10,738 bases of DNA, taken from MED-G78 sp964546275. GTDB taxonomy: Bacteria > Pseudomonadota > Gammaproteobacteria > Magnimaribacterales > D2472. The position numbers and the translations under genes are program-made. Below, one piece after another: positions 1 to 6,482 of the stretch. Position 1 is the stretch's first letter. Every line of letters begins with the position of its first letter. The stretch spans positions 1 through 10,738 of the forward strand of contig CAZJJG010000032.1 of the NCBI GenBank assembly GCA_964546275.1, read 5' to 3'. The notes beneath the pieces are model-generated. The model ran no database searches. It was given only the letters and a program-made list of their open reading frames with translations, and had not been told where the DNA came from.

Positions 1-27
1 AATGCTTTCAATCAGAGTGTCGAACAT
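1..27 (-). CDS. 5' end of an unidentified gene, cut by the window edge
   Basis: An ATG at 27-25 opens a frame that stays open to the window edge and gives nine residues, MFDTLIESI. A GAGG Shine-Dalgarno-like sequence lies five bases upstream of the ATG, which is better ribosome-binding context than most genes here have. The start is 30 bases beyond the tRNA 3' end on the same strand, so it may be the next member of the rpoD transcript. Nine residues are too few to name a family. Signal recognition particle Ffh proteins often begin M-F-(D/E)-x-L, but that resemblance is not evidence enough. The frame could also be chance. Confidence 0.4.
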
Positions 28-57
28 TTAAACCTCGGTTTTTTAGTATTAAATAAA

Positions 58-134
58 TGGTGGGCCCGGGAGGACTCGAACCTCCGACCAATGGATTATG
101 AGTCCACTGCTCTAACCAACTGAGCTACAGGCCC
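58..134 (-). tRNA. ileX: tRNA with CAU anticodon, probably tRNA-Ile2 (lysidine-modified, reads AUA)
   Basis: The minus strand folds into a full 77-base cloverleaf with encoded CCA: acceptor GGGCCTG/CGGGCCC (one T-G pair), D stem GCTC/GAGC, anticodon stem GTGGA/TCCAT with loop CTCATAA (anticodon CAT), T stem GGAGG/CCTCC with loop TTCGAGT, discriminator A. It is not the initiator: position 1 pairs with 72 and the anticodon stem lacks the three G-C pairs. Acceptor pairs 4-69 and 5-68 are both C-G, as in E. coli tRNA-Ile2, whereas E. coli elongator tRNA-Met has U-A and A-U there. From family knowledge, TilS uses these pairs to choose its substrate. A tRNA-Ile2 near rpoD is also known in E. coli and, as I recall, pseudomonads. 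The 5' end lies six bases after the rpoD stop, so it must be cut out of the rpoD message. Elongator tRNA-Met is the alternative. Confidence 0.85.
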
Positions 135-140
135 TAAAGA

Positions 141-1940
141 TTAGTCGTCTAAGAAACTCTTAAGATGACTCGATCGACTAGGATGACGTAATTTTCTTAA
201 CGCTTTAGCTTCTATCTGCCTAATACGCTCTCTGGTTACATCAAATTGTTTTCCAACTTCTTCTAAGGTGTGATCAGTATTCATACCAATACCAAATCTC
301 ATTCTTAAAACTTTTGCTTCTCTTGCTGTAAGAGAAGATAAAACATCATCCGTTGCAAAATGCAGACTATCTTCAGTAGCATTTTGTAATGGTGATTCAA
401 TAACAGTATCTTCAATAAAATCACCTAAGCTAGAATCCTCATCATCTCCAATTGGAGTTTCAGTAGAAATAGGTTCTTTTGCAATTTTTAATACCTTTCT
501 CACTTTATCCTCAGGCATATCTAATTCTTTACTAAGCTCATCAGGGGTAGGCTCTCTTCCGATATCCTGCATCATTTGTCTGGATACTCTATTAAGCTTA
601 TTAATAGTTTCAATCATATGAACAGGTATTCTAATAGTTCTAGCTTGGTCAGCGATTGATCTTGTTATCGCCTGGCGAATCCACCAAGTAGCATAAGTAG
701 AAAACTTATAACCTCTTCTATATTCAAATTTATCTACAGCCTTCATAAGACCTATGTTGCCTTCTTGAATTAAGTCTAAGAACTGTAAGCCTCTGTTGGT
801 ATATTTTTTTGCAATAGAAATAACCAATCTAAGGTTGGCTTCAACCATATCTTTTTTAGCTCTGCGCATCTTGGTTTCACCCATAGACATGCTTCTATTA
901 ATTTCTTTAATCTCTTTAACACTAAGACCAACTGATTTTTCTAAAGCAATAACTTCTTTTTGAGCAATAACTACATCTTGCTTAATTACTTGTAATAAGT
1001 CTTTTTTATACTTTTTCTCTTTTTGTAAAGAATCAATCCACTTAACTTTTGTTAAATTATCTGGGAATTGCTTTAAGAAATCTTTTCTTGGCATTCTGCC
1101 TTTTCTCACAACTAACATCTGAATAGATCTTTCTCTTTTTCTAATTTCTACTAAGCCTGATCTAGCAATAGAAGCTAATTCTTCAAACATTTTTGGGCTG
1201 AATTTTAAGAATTGGAAAATTAATCCAAGTTTTTCATATTCTGCTTTAGCATCTTTAGAGCTAATACCTTTGCTCTCTATAACTTTTAAAGTTTTATTAT
1301 ATTGTCTTTTAAGATTAGTCATTCTTCTTTGGACTTCTTCCATGTCAGGACCGTTAGGCTTTTCATCTTCTTCTTCTTCAGCCTTTGCTCTCTCACTTCC
1401 TGGACCAGCAGATGGAACTTCTTCCATCTCTTCTAAGAATCCTGTTAACAAATCATTAATTTTCTTTTCGCCATCTTTAACCATTTGAAAATAGTCTATG
1501 ACGTGAGCTACTGTTGTTGGATAAGCAACACTAGCATTAAGAAGGTCACGCATGCCCTCTTCAATTCTTTTAGCAATTTCAATTTCGCCTTCACGAGTAA
1601 GTAGGTCAACAGTTCCCATTTCTCGCATATACATTCTTACAGGATCTGTTGTTCTTCCTGTTTCATTTTCAACGGCAGCAAGCGCAGCGGCAGCTTGTTC
1701 TAAAGCAACATCATCTGAATCTTCAGATTCAGCTAACATAATCTCATCAGCATCAGGCGCAGTTTCATGAACTTGAAGACCAAGATCATTGATCATTCCA
1801 ATAATTTCTTCTACTTGATCCGGATCAGAGATATCGTCTGGCAGGTGATCATTTACATCAGCGTATGTTAGATAGCCCTGCTCTCTGCCCTTTTCAATAA
1901 GTTCAGATATTTTTGAGCCTTTCTTGCTTAGTTTATCCAC
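141..1940 (-). CDS. rpoD: RNA polymerase primary sigma factor RpoD (sigma-70)
   Basis: This is the housekeeping sigma factor that directs RNA polymerase to -10/-35 promoters. The product is 599 residues (E. coli 613). Region 1.1 is at about 1-75, with GYLTYADVNDHLP; region 1.2 at about 95-130, with TDPVRMYMREMG; the non-conserved region, with an acidic run near 188-193, extends to about 358. Region 2 (about 362-440) contains AKKYTNRGLQFLDLIQEGN and the -10-reading YATWWIRQAITRSI. Region 3 is at about 441-525. Region 4 (about 535-599) contains VTRERIRQIEAKALRKLRHP, which reads the -35. Regions 2.4 and 4.2 look the same as in E. coli, so standard promoter consensus should apply. The start is GTG at 1940-1938 with GGAG five bases upstream; the N-terminus aligns with E. 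coli RpoD at this length. It lies 52 bases behind dnaG and 6 bases before a tRNA, all on one strand. Confidence 0.98.
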   Translation of the reverse strand: MDKLSKKGSKISELIEKGREQGYLTYADVNDHLPDDISDPDQVEEIIGMINDLGLQVHETAPDADEIMLAESEDSDDVALEQAAAALAAVENETGRTTDPVRMYMREMGTVDLLTREGEIEIAKRIEEGMRDLLNASVAYPTTVAHVIDYFQMVKDGEKKINDLLTGFLEEMEEVPSAGPGSERAKAEEEEDEKPNGPDMEEVQRRMTNLKRQYNKTLKVIESKGISSKDAKAEYEKLGLIFQFLKFSPKMFEELASIARSGLVEIRKRERSIQMLVVRKGRMPRKDFLKQFPDNLTKVKWIDSLQKEKKYKKDLLQVIKQDVVIAQKEVIALEKSVGLSVKEIKEINRSMSMGETKMRRAKKDMVEANLRLVISIAKKYTNRGLQFLDLIQEGNIGLMKAVDKFEYRRGYKFSTYATWWIRQAITRSIADQARTIRIPVHMIETINKLNRVSRQMMQDIGREPTPDELSKELDMPEDKVRKVLKIAKEPISTETPIGDDEDSSLGDFIEDTVIESPLQNATEDSLHFATDDVLSSLTAREAKVLRMRFGIGMNTDHTLEEVGKQFDVTRERIRQIEAKALRKLRHPSRSSHLKSFLDD

Positions 1941-1962
1941 TAAATCTCCGTATAAATTTTGT

Positions 1963-1982
1963 CTTATCTATGTTGGGATAAG
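1963..1982 (-). other. Small inverted repeat in the dnaG-rpoD gap
   Basis: Within the 52-base gap between dnaG and rpoD, CTTATC and GATAAG form a six-base-pair stem with an eight-base loop, ending 22 bases before the rpoD start codon. There is no U-tract, so it does not look like an intrinsic terminator. It could be an RNA processing or stability element; the E. coli dnaG-rpoD junction is known to be cleaved by RNase E. A stem this short could also be chance. Confidence 0.25.
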
Positions 1983-1992
1983 TTCCTAATTT

Positions 1993-3765
1993 TCAATCTT
2001 TTTTAGAGCTTAAATTTTTCAGTAAAACTCTATCTTCGTCACTTAATTCTGCTTTCTTAAGAATGCTTTGTTGAAGCTCTCTTCTTTCAGCTGATGAAAT
2101 GTGTTGCATATTATACTTTTCTTTTAAGATTTCCTCTCTATCTTTTTGATTTTTTACAAAACTATGTAAACAGTCCTGCAACATGCTTAATGCATTTTCT
2201 TCTGATAATTTTATTTCACTCATAAGCGCTTCACTAAATAAGCGTTTAATTTGATCAGATTGAATTTGCTCAAATACAATAGATGGATTGATCTCAGAGT
2301 TCTCAATATATTTATTTTGTATATCTAAAAGAAATAAGAATTTTTCTTTATTTGATATTGCATCAAAAGCTTTATCTGCAGCTAAATTTGGATACTGAAT
2401 CAATGCTGTAAAGATACTAACTATAGCCTTTTTAGCAAGAATTGAGCCACCATTAGACTCCTCAGAAGGAGCTTCTTGTTGTGATGTAAAAGATCTTGGT
2501 TTTTCTGAGTTTGAAGATATTAAACTAGCGAAATCTAATCTACATATTGAAGCAATTTCTTCAATATACGCCTGTTTTAAAGTTTCATTATTAATGCTAT
2601 TTACTAAAGGAAGAGCAAACTTTGCTGCTTTGGATCTACCTTCAATGGACTCAAGATCATCGACTTCCTTAATTTTAGATAAAAAGAAATTAGAGAATGA
2701 AATACTGTTATCTAAAAGTTTAAGAAAAGCATCTTTACCTTTTTCATTTATATAACTGTCTGGGTCATGCCCCTCCTCTAAAAAAATGAAGCTAATTTTT
2801 ACATCTTCTCGCAAAATAGGGAGCGCATTTTCAATAGCCTTCCATGCTGCTTTTCTTCCAGCTAAGTCGCCATCAAATGCTACAAATATATTTTTAGCAT
2901 ATCGCATTAGTTTAGAAACATGCTTACTTGTTATTGCAGTTCCAAGAGAAGCAACAGCATTTTTAACTCCATTTTGATGCAACGCTATAACATCCATATA
3001 ACCCTCAACAACGATAAGAGAGTCTATAGATTTATCAACTTGTCTTGCTTCATATAATCCGAAGAGTTCATTGGATTTACTATAAGTTTTTGTTTCAGGA
3101 GAATTTAAATACTTAGGTTCGCCTTCTCCGATAATTCTGCCACCAAAAGCTACGCATTGTCCTCTGATATTTCTTATAGGAAACATAAGTCTAGCTCTAA
3201 AGAAATCGAAGACTTTTTTCTCTTTGGCACTAAATAAACCAGAATCTAAAATATCAGCTTTAGGGTATTTAGAACCTATCTTGTCATATAAATTTGTCCA
3301 ACCATCTTTAGCGTAACCAAGATTAAAAAAGGCAGCGGTTTCTCCTGAAATACCTCTTTCTTTTAAATAGTTAACAGCTTTGCTTCCCTCTGAAGATTTT
3401 AATGAATCTTTATATATACCATTAGCTTCATCATTAATTTCTTTGGCTTTTGTCTCCTCAACAACTTGCTTGTTATATGGGACTTCCATGCCAATAGTAG
3501 AAGCGATAGTTTCTATAGCATCTACAAAATCAAGATTCTCATAACGTCTTAAAAAATGAATAGAATTACCTGAGGCATTACAGACAAAACAATAAAAAAA
3601 CTGCTTATCTTGATTAACTGCCATTGAAGGTTTCTTATCGTCATGAAATGGACATAAGCACCAAAAATTTTGACCTTTTTGATTTAACTGTATTCTTCTG
3701 CCAACAATGTCGACTATATCGGATTGATCAAGAATTTGATCTATAAAACTAGAGGGTATCGACAC
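1993..3765 (-). CDS. dnaG: DNA primase DnaG
   Basis: DnaG makes the RNA primers for lagging-strand synthesis and is recruited by the DnaB helicase. The product is 590 residues (E. coli 581). The N-terminal CHC2 zinc ribbon has ligands C38, H41, C59 and C62 (CPFH and CFVC). The polymerase core contains FFRARLMFPI (near 188-197) and GGRII...PKYLNSPET. The TOPRIM domain has VVEGYMDV (E254) and the acidic pair D298/D300 in AFDGDLAGR, which bind catalytic metal. A linker near 415-440 leads to a weakly conserved helical C-terminal domain (about 440-590), where DnaB contact is expected. The start is GTG at 3765-3763: the N-terminus aligns there with E. coli DnaG, and the next in-frame Met (48) lies inside the zinc ribbon. 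The first 17 bases overlap the end of ruvX, and I see no good Shine-Dalgarno, so translation is probably coupled to ruvX. rpsU, the usual upstream partner, is absent. Confidence 0.97.
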   Translation of the reverse strand: MSIPSSFIDQILDQSDIVDIVGRRIQLNQKGQNFWCLCPFHDDKKPSMAVNQDKQFFYCFVCNASGNSIHFLRRYENLDFVDAIETIASTIGMEVPYNKQVVEETKAKEINDEANGIYKDSLKSSEGSKAVNYLKERGISGETAAFFNLGYAKDGWTNLYDKIGSKYPKADILDSGLFSAKEKKVFDFFRARLMFPIRNIRGQCVAFGGRIIGEGEPKYLNSPETKTYSKSNELFGLYEARQVDKSIDSLIVVEGYMDVIALHQNGVKNAVASLGTAITSKHVSKLMRYAKNIFVAFDGDLAGRKAAWKAIENALPILREDVKISFIFLEEGHDPDSYINEKGKDAFLKLLDNSISFSNFFLSKIKEVDDLESIEGRSKAAKFALPLVNSINNETLKQAYIEEIASICRLDFASLISSNSEKPRSFTSQQEAPSEESNGGSILAKKAIVSIFTALIQYPNLAADKAFDAISNKEKFLFLLDIQNKYIENSEINPSIVFEQIQSDQIKRLFSEALMSEIKLSEENALSMLQDCLHSFVKNQKDREEILKEKYNMQHISSAERRELQQSILKKAELSDEDRVLLKNLSSKKD

Positions 3766-4150
3766 TTTTATTAAACCAGTTATCTAATATAATTTTAGCT
3801 GCATGGGCATCTAACAATGTAGAGCCTAAATCTGCTACCTTTTCCTTTGCTTCAAAACTAGTGAGCCTTTCATCAATATATTCGCACTCTATTTTTGATA
3901 TTTTTTTTAGTTTTTTAGTAAAACTTTCTACTTTTTTCATAATATCACTTTCTGTACCATCCATATTGAGAGGTTTGCCAACCAATATTAAATCAGGCTT
4001 CCATTCATTAAGTAGTTCTTCTATTGCTGGCCAGTTTATCTTTTCTTTACTGTTAAAAATAATAGTTAAAGGCGAAGAGGTTTTTGTAATAGTTTGGCCA
4101 ACTGCAACCCCAATTTTTTTTGTACCGAAATCAAAAGCTAGTATTTGCAT
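3749..4150 (-). CDS. ruvX: RuvX/YqgF family RNase H-like protein (putative Holliday junction resolvase, pre-16S rRNA nuclease)
   Basis: The family has an RNase H fold. It has been described as a Holliday junction resolvase and, in E. coli, as required for maturation of the 16S rRNA 5' end. The product is 133 residues, close to the usual length of about 138. Visible motifs are DFGTKKIGVA (D7), VGKPLNMDGTES (57-68), YIDERLTSFEA (E94) and LDAHAA (D114), which give the three acidic catalytic positions. The ATG at 4150 has GGTGG about nine bases upstream, overlapping the end of the tonB-like gene, with a gap of six bases between the two genes. The 3' end overlaps dnaG by 17 bases. In many gammaproteobacteria yqgE directly precedes this gene; it is missing here. 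If the rRNA role holds, the operon contains two 16S rRNA factors, RuvX and RsmE. Confidence 0.93.
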   Translation of the reverse strand: MQILAFDFGTKKIGVAVGQTITKTSSPLTIIFNSKEKINWPAIEELLNEWKPDLILVGKPLNMDGTESDIMKKVESFTKKLKKISKIECEYIDERLTSFEAKEKVADLGSTLLDAHAAKIILDNWFNKSVDTL

Positions 4151-4156
4151 ATTGCT

Positions 4157-4777
4157 TTATCCACCAAAATTCCAATCTCTAACTATTTCAAGAATCTTAT
4201 AGCCTTTTTGCATCTCTTCATCAAAAGGCTTAAATGGTGCTGACTCTTTAAGAATATCTAATGCTAGTTTATCTGTCTTAGTATCTCCAGATGAGATAAG
4301 AATCTCTGATTTTAATAAATTACCAAATGAATCTACGGTAGCCATTAACCTAACCCTTTGGTTTGATGCTTTATAACTGGAGGAATTAAGAATGCTGTCA
4401 CCAATGGTTTCAACTTTTCTTTGCCAAGCATTTAAATAAAATGCCTCAGAAGAATTTACTTCAGAATTAGCTTCAAGTCTTTTTACTTTATATCTTTCTG
4501 CGCGCATTTCTTTGCGATTTGATAATGTTTCCGCTTTTTCTGGAGAGAAAGCTTCCATCTTTTCTTCGCTCATAGTTAAAAACCCATCCTGCTCAACTGC
4601 AGCATTGGCTAAGCGGACATTGATAATGGGTGAATCTTCAAATACTGGCATGTCATAAACATTAGCAAAGGTAATACCAAAAATAACTATTAAGTGAAGG
4701 CCTATTGAAATATAGGTAGATTTTCCTATATCTAAACGTCTTTTAACTTTTTGATTTTGTAGAATTGCAAAACTCAT
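4157..4777 (-). CDS. TonB-like periplasmic protein with N-terminal anchor and TonB C-terminal domain
   Basis: The 206-residue product starts with a basic cytoplasmic stretch (about 1-20) and has one predicted membrane segment (about 22-41, ISIGLHLIVIFGITFANVY). A charged linker of about 65 residues follows, without the Pro-Glu/Pro-Lys repeats of classical TonB. The C-terminal domain (about 115-206) contains AWQRKVETIGD, VRLMATVDSFGNLLKSEIL and APFKPF, a typical TonB_C layout. TonB proteins couple ExbB/ExbD proton-motive energy to outer-membrane receptors. No exbB or exbD is visible here. The position between gshB and ruvX matches the tonB3-type gene of pseudomonads, some of which affect motility or pilus function rather than iron uptake, so substrate and role cannot be assigned. 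The ATG overlaps the gshB stop (ATGA) with no clear ribosome-binding site, which indicates coupled translation. Confidence 0.82.
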   Translation of the reverse strand: MSFAILQNQKVKRRLDIGKSTYISIGLHLIVIFGITFANVYDMPVFEDSPIINVRLANAAVEQDGFLTMSEEKMEAFSPEKAETLSNRKEMRAERYKVKRLEANSEVNSSEAFYLNAWQRKVETIGDSILNSSSYKASNQRVRLMATVDSFGNLLKSEILISSGDTKTDKLALDILKESAPFKPFDEEMQKGYKILEIVRDWNFGG

Positions 4778-5700
4778 AGACTGCTAAATAATTCCTTTAT
4801 AGGATCTGCTCCTGTCTGTTCGAATATCTCTCTAGCACATGTTGGGCTAGTAACATTAATCTCAGTCACTTTTTCTCCAATCATATCCAGGCCGGCAAAA
4901 ACAATTCCATGCTCTAGTAAAACTTTACCTATTTCATTAGCTACACTTTCCTGGTGAGGTTTTAAATCCTGAGCAACCCCTATACCTCCTGCAGCAAGAT
5001 TTCCTTTAAAGCTACCATTTTGTGGCATTCTGGCTAGCGTTTTATGAAAAGGTTTGCCATGAATAATCAGTATTCTAAAATCGCCATCATAAATCTCGGG
5101 TAAGAATTTTTGAGCAACAATAGTTCTTGTTCCCTGATCAGTTAAGTCATTAACAATACCTTCTTCCTCAGCACTAATTTTGTTGAGCTTGTAAATGGAT
5201 TCACCACCCATTCCATCTAAAGGTTTAATTACAATTTCAGCATGCGTTTGCATAAAAGATTTAATATCAAATAATTTAGAAGTAATTATTGTCTCTGGAA
5301 TATATTGAGAGAAATACAGGGCAAAAATTTTCTCATTGAATTTTTTTACTGCTTCAGGACTGTTAATTACTTTAGCTCCATGGGATTCTGCTAAATCAAG
5401 CAAATGAAGTGTATTCATATAATTTTGATCTACAGGAGGATCTTTACGCATAAAAACAAATTTAAATTCTTGAAGTTCTATTTCTTCTTTTCCAGTGCTT
5501 GTCGTTATATTTTTACCATGAGAAGTAATCTTACATGTGCTCGCCTTTACCTTATTTTCATGAAAATAAATATTGCTTGTCTCGCATTGATAAGAAATCA
5601 TATCCATACTTTGAGCATGTTCGACCATAAATAATGATGTGTCTTTATCAATATTTAAAGTTGAAACTGGATCTGTAATAAATAAAATTTTTGTGCTCAT
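4774..5700 (-). CDS. gshB: Glutathione synthetase GshB
   Basis: GshB joins gamma-glutamylcysteine and glycine using ATP, the last step of cytoplasmic glutathione synthesis. The product is 308 residues (E. coli 316). It has an N-terminal prokaryotic GSH-synthase domain (about 1-120) with MRKDPPVD (84-91), then an ATP-grasp domain with IKPLDGMGG (158-166), YDGDFRILIIHGKP (204-217), the catalytic loop (about 225-242) ending in GNLAAGG, and the metal-binding EINVTSPTC (280-288). One change stands out: the loop residue before GNLAAGG is Lys232, where E. coli has Arg233, reported as critical for catalysis; the loop residue after GG is Ile240 instead of Arg. The rest of the site is intact, so I still expect an active enzyme. 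The ATG lies five bases after the rsmE stop, and AGGAAA lies upstream inside rsmE. gshA is not in the window. Confidence 0.96.
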   Translation of the reverse strand: MSTKILFITDPVSTLNIDKDTSLFMVEHAQSMDMISYQCETSNIYFHENKVKASTCKITSHGKNITTSTGKEEIELQEFKFVFMRKDPPVDQNYMNTLHLLDLAESHGAKVINSPEAVKKFNEKIFALYFSQYIPETIITSKLFDIKSFMQTHAEIVIKPLDGMGGESIYKLNKISAEEEGIVNDLTDQGTRTIVAQKFLPEIYDGDFRILIIHGKPFHKTLARMPQNGSFKGNLAAGGIGVAQDLKPHQESVANEIGKVLLEHGIVFAGLDMIGEKVTEINVTSPTCAREIFEQTGADPIKELFSSL

Positions 5701-5705
5701 ATGTT

Positions 5706-6449
5706 TTATAAGTTTCCTAGAAAAGATTGAAATAGAGTAATGCTAATTATTGGCGCTGTCTCTGCTCGCAAAATATTTTTTCCCAAAGATCTCAATGAAA
5801 TATCTTTAGCTAACATAGTAAACCTTTCTTGATCTGAAAATCCAGACTCTGGACCAGTTATAAAAACACAAGCTTCTTTATCAGTAATATCATCTCTAGA
5901 TAAATGCTTGCTGGCTTCTAAATCAAAAAAACATACAAAATTATTTGCTTCAAGAGCTGAAGAGTTATCAAGACTTTCTTTTAGATCATTGTGGTGCTCT
6001 ATTTTAGGCAAGAAATTGATACCTGATTGCTTACAAGCGCCTATGACTACATCATTAAGTTTATCTTTTAGTTTAGATAAATCTTTTTTTACTAAACTCT
6101 GATCTAGATTCTCCGGTTTAAAGAAAATAAGCTCTGATATACCCATTTCAGTTAATTTTTGTGTCATAAAGAAAAGGTTCTCTTTTTTTATATAAGGAAG
6201 TACCCCAATAAGAGTTCCTTTGGATTTCTCTGACTTAGTTATCTTTGAATTAAGCTCTATTTGAACCCCTCGCTTTGAAGCAAGAAGAATATTGGCCTCA
6301 CAAGATAAACCCTCTCCATTAAATAATTCAATAGTAGCACCTTCTTTTAAGCGCAATACTGTTGCTATATGCAAGGATTGGATAGAATCAAGCTCATAAG
6401 TTGAGGAGCTATTAGATAATTCTTTTAAATACATTCTATGAGTTTTCAC
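5706..6449 (-). CDS. rsmE: 16S rRNA (uracil1498-N3)-methyltransferase RsmE
   Basis: RsmE methylates N3 of U1498 in helix 44 of 16S rRNA in the 30S subunit, using S-adenosylmethionine. The product is 247 residues (E. coli 243). An N-terminal PUA-like domain (about 1-70) contains HIATVLRLKEG, and a SPOUT methyltransferase domain (about 75-247) contains TQKLTEMGI, the SAM-loop motif ITGPESGFSDQE, and the knot motif SLGKNILRAETAPI. The motif is usually GPEGG; here it is GPESG. The start is GTG at 6449-6447: MKTHRMYL lines up with E. coli MRIPRIYH, and starting at the ATG five codons later would remove that conserved end. No Shine-Dalgarno is seen, and a -10-like TATAAT ends six bases before the GTG. 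This is the first gene of the minus-strand operon, and gshB follows after five bases, as in E. coli. Confidence 0.95.
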   Translation of the reverse strand: MKTHRMYLKELSNSSSTYELDSIQSLHIATVLRLKEGATIELFNGEGLSCEANILLASKRGVQIELNSKITKSEKSKGTLIGVLPYIKKENLFFMTQKLTEMGISELIFFKPENLDQSLVKKDLSKLKDKLNDVVIGACKQSGINFLPKIEHHNDLKESLDNSSALEANNFVCFFDLEASKHLSRDDITDKEACVFITGPESGFSDQERFTMLAKDISLRSLGKNILRAETAPIISITLFQSFLGNL

Positions 6450-6482
6450 AATATCATTATAATAACTATTAAAATTCTATAA
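6450..6482. promoter_or_regulatory. Compact divergent promoter region between rsmE and the phosphatase gene
   Basis: Only 33 bases, nearly all A/T, separate two divergent start codons. A perfect plus-strand TATAAT is at 6458-6463, placing the expected transcription start near 6470 and giving a leader of about 13 bases. On the minus strand TATAAT reads from 6461 to 6456, overlapping the first; initiation about seven bases on would fall at or next to the rsmE GTG, giving a leaderless message. TAGAAT (minus strand, 6479-6474) is an alternative with a leader of about 18 bases. I see no good -35 for any of them, and matches to TATAAT are common by chance in such AT-rich DNA. Confidence 0.45.

Noticed and set aside
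28..57. Terminator after the tRNA on the minus strand
   Set aside because: The A-rich stretch and the small AAAC/GTTT pairing give no adequate stem followed by a U-tract.
1270..1770. Two plus-strand open frames of 72 codons opposite rpoD
   Set aside because: They lie wholly opposite the conserved rpoD frame, are serine-rich translations of low-complexity antisense DNA, and have no ribosome-binding site or recognisable domain.
2786..2977. A 63-codon plus-strand open frame opposite the dnaG TOPRIM region
   Set aside because: It is the antisense of a strongly conserved catalytic domain and has no independent support. The same holds for the frames opposite gshB (5404-5634) and rsmE (5908-6102).
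3861..4202. A 113-codon plus-strand open frame opposite ruvX
   Set aside because: It is antisense to intact ruvX motifs, its serine- and phenylalanine-rich sequence is typical of reverse-complement shadow, and there is no start signal.
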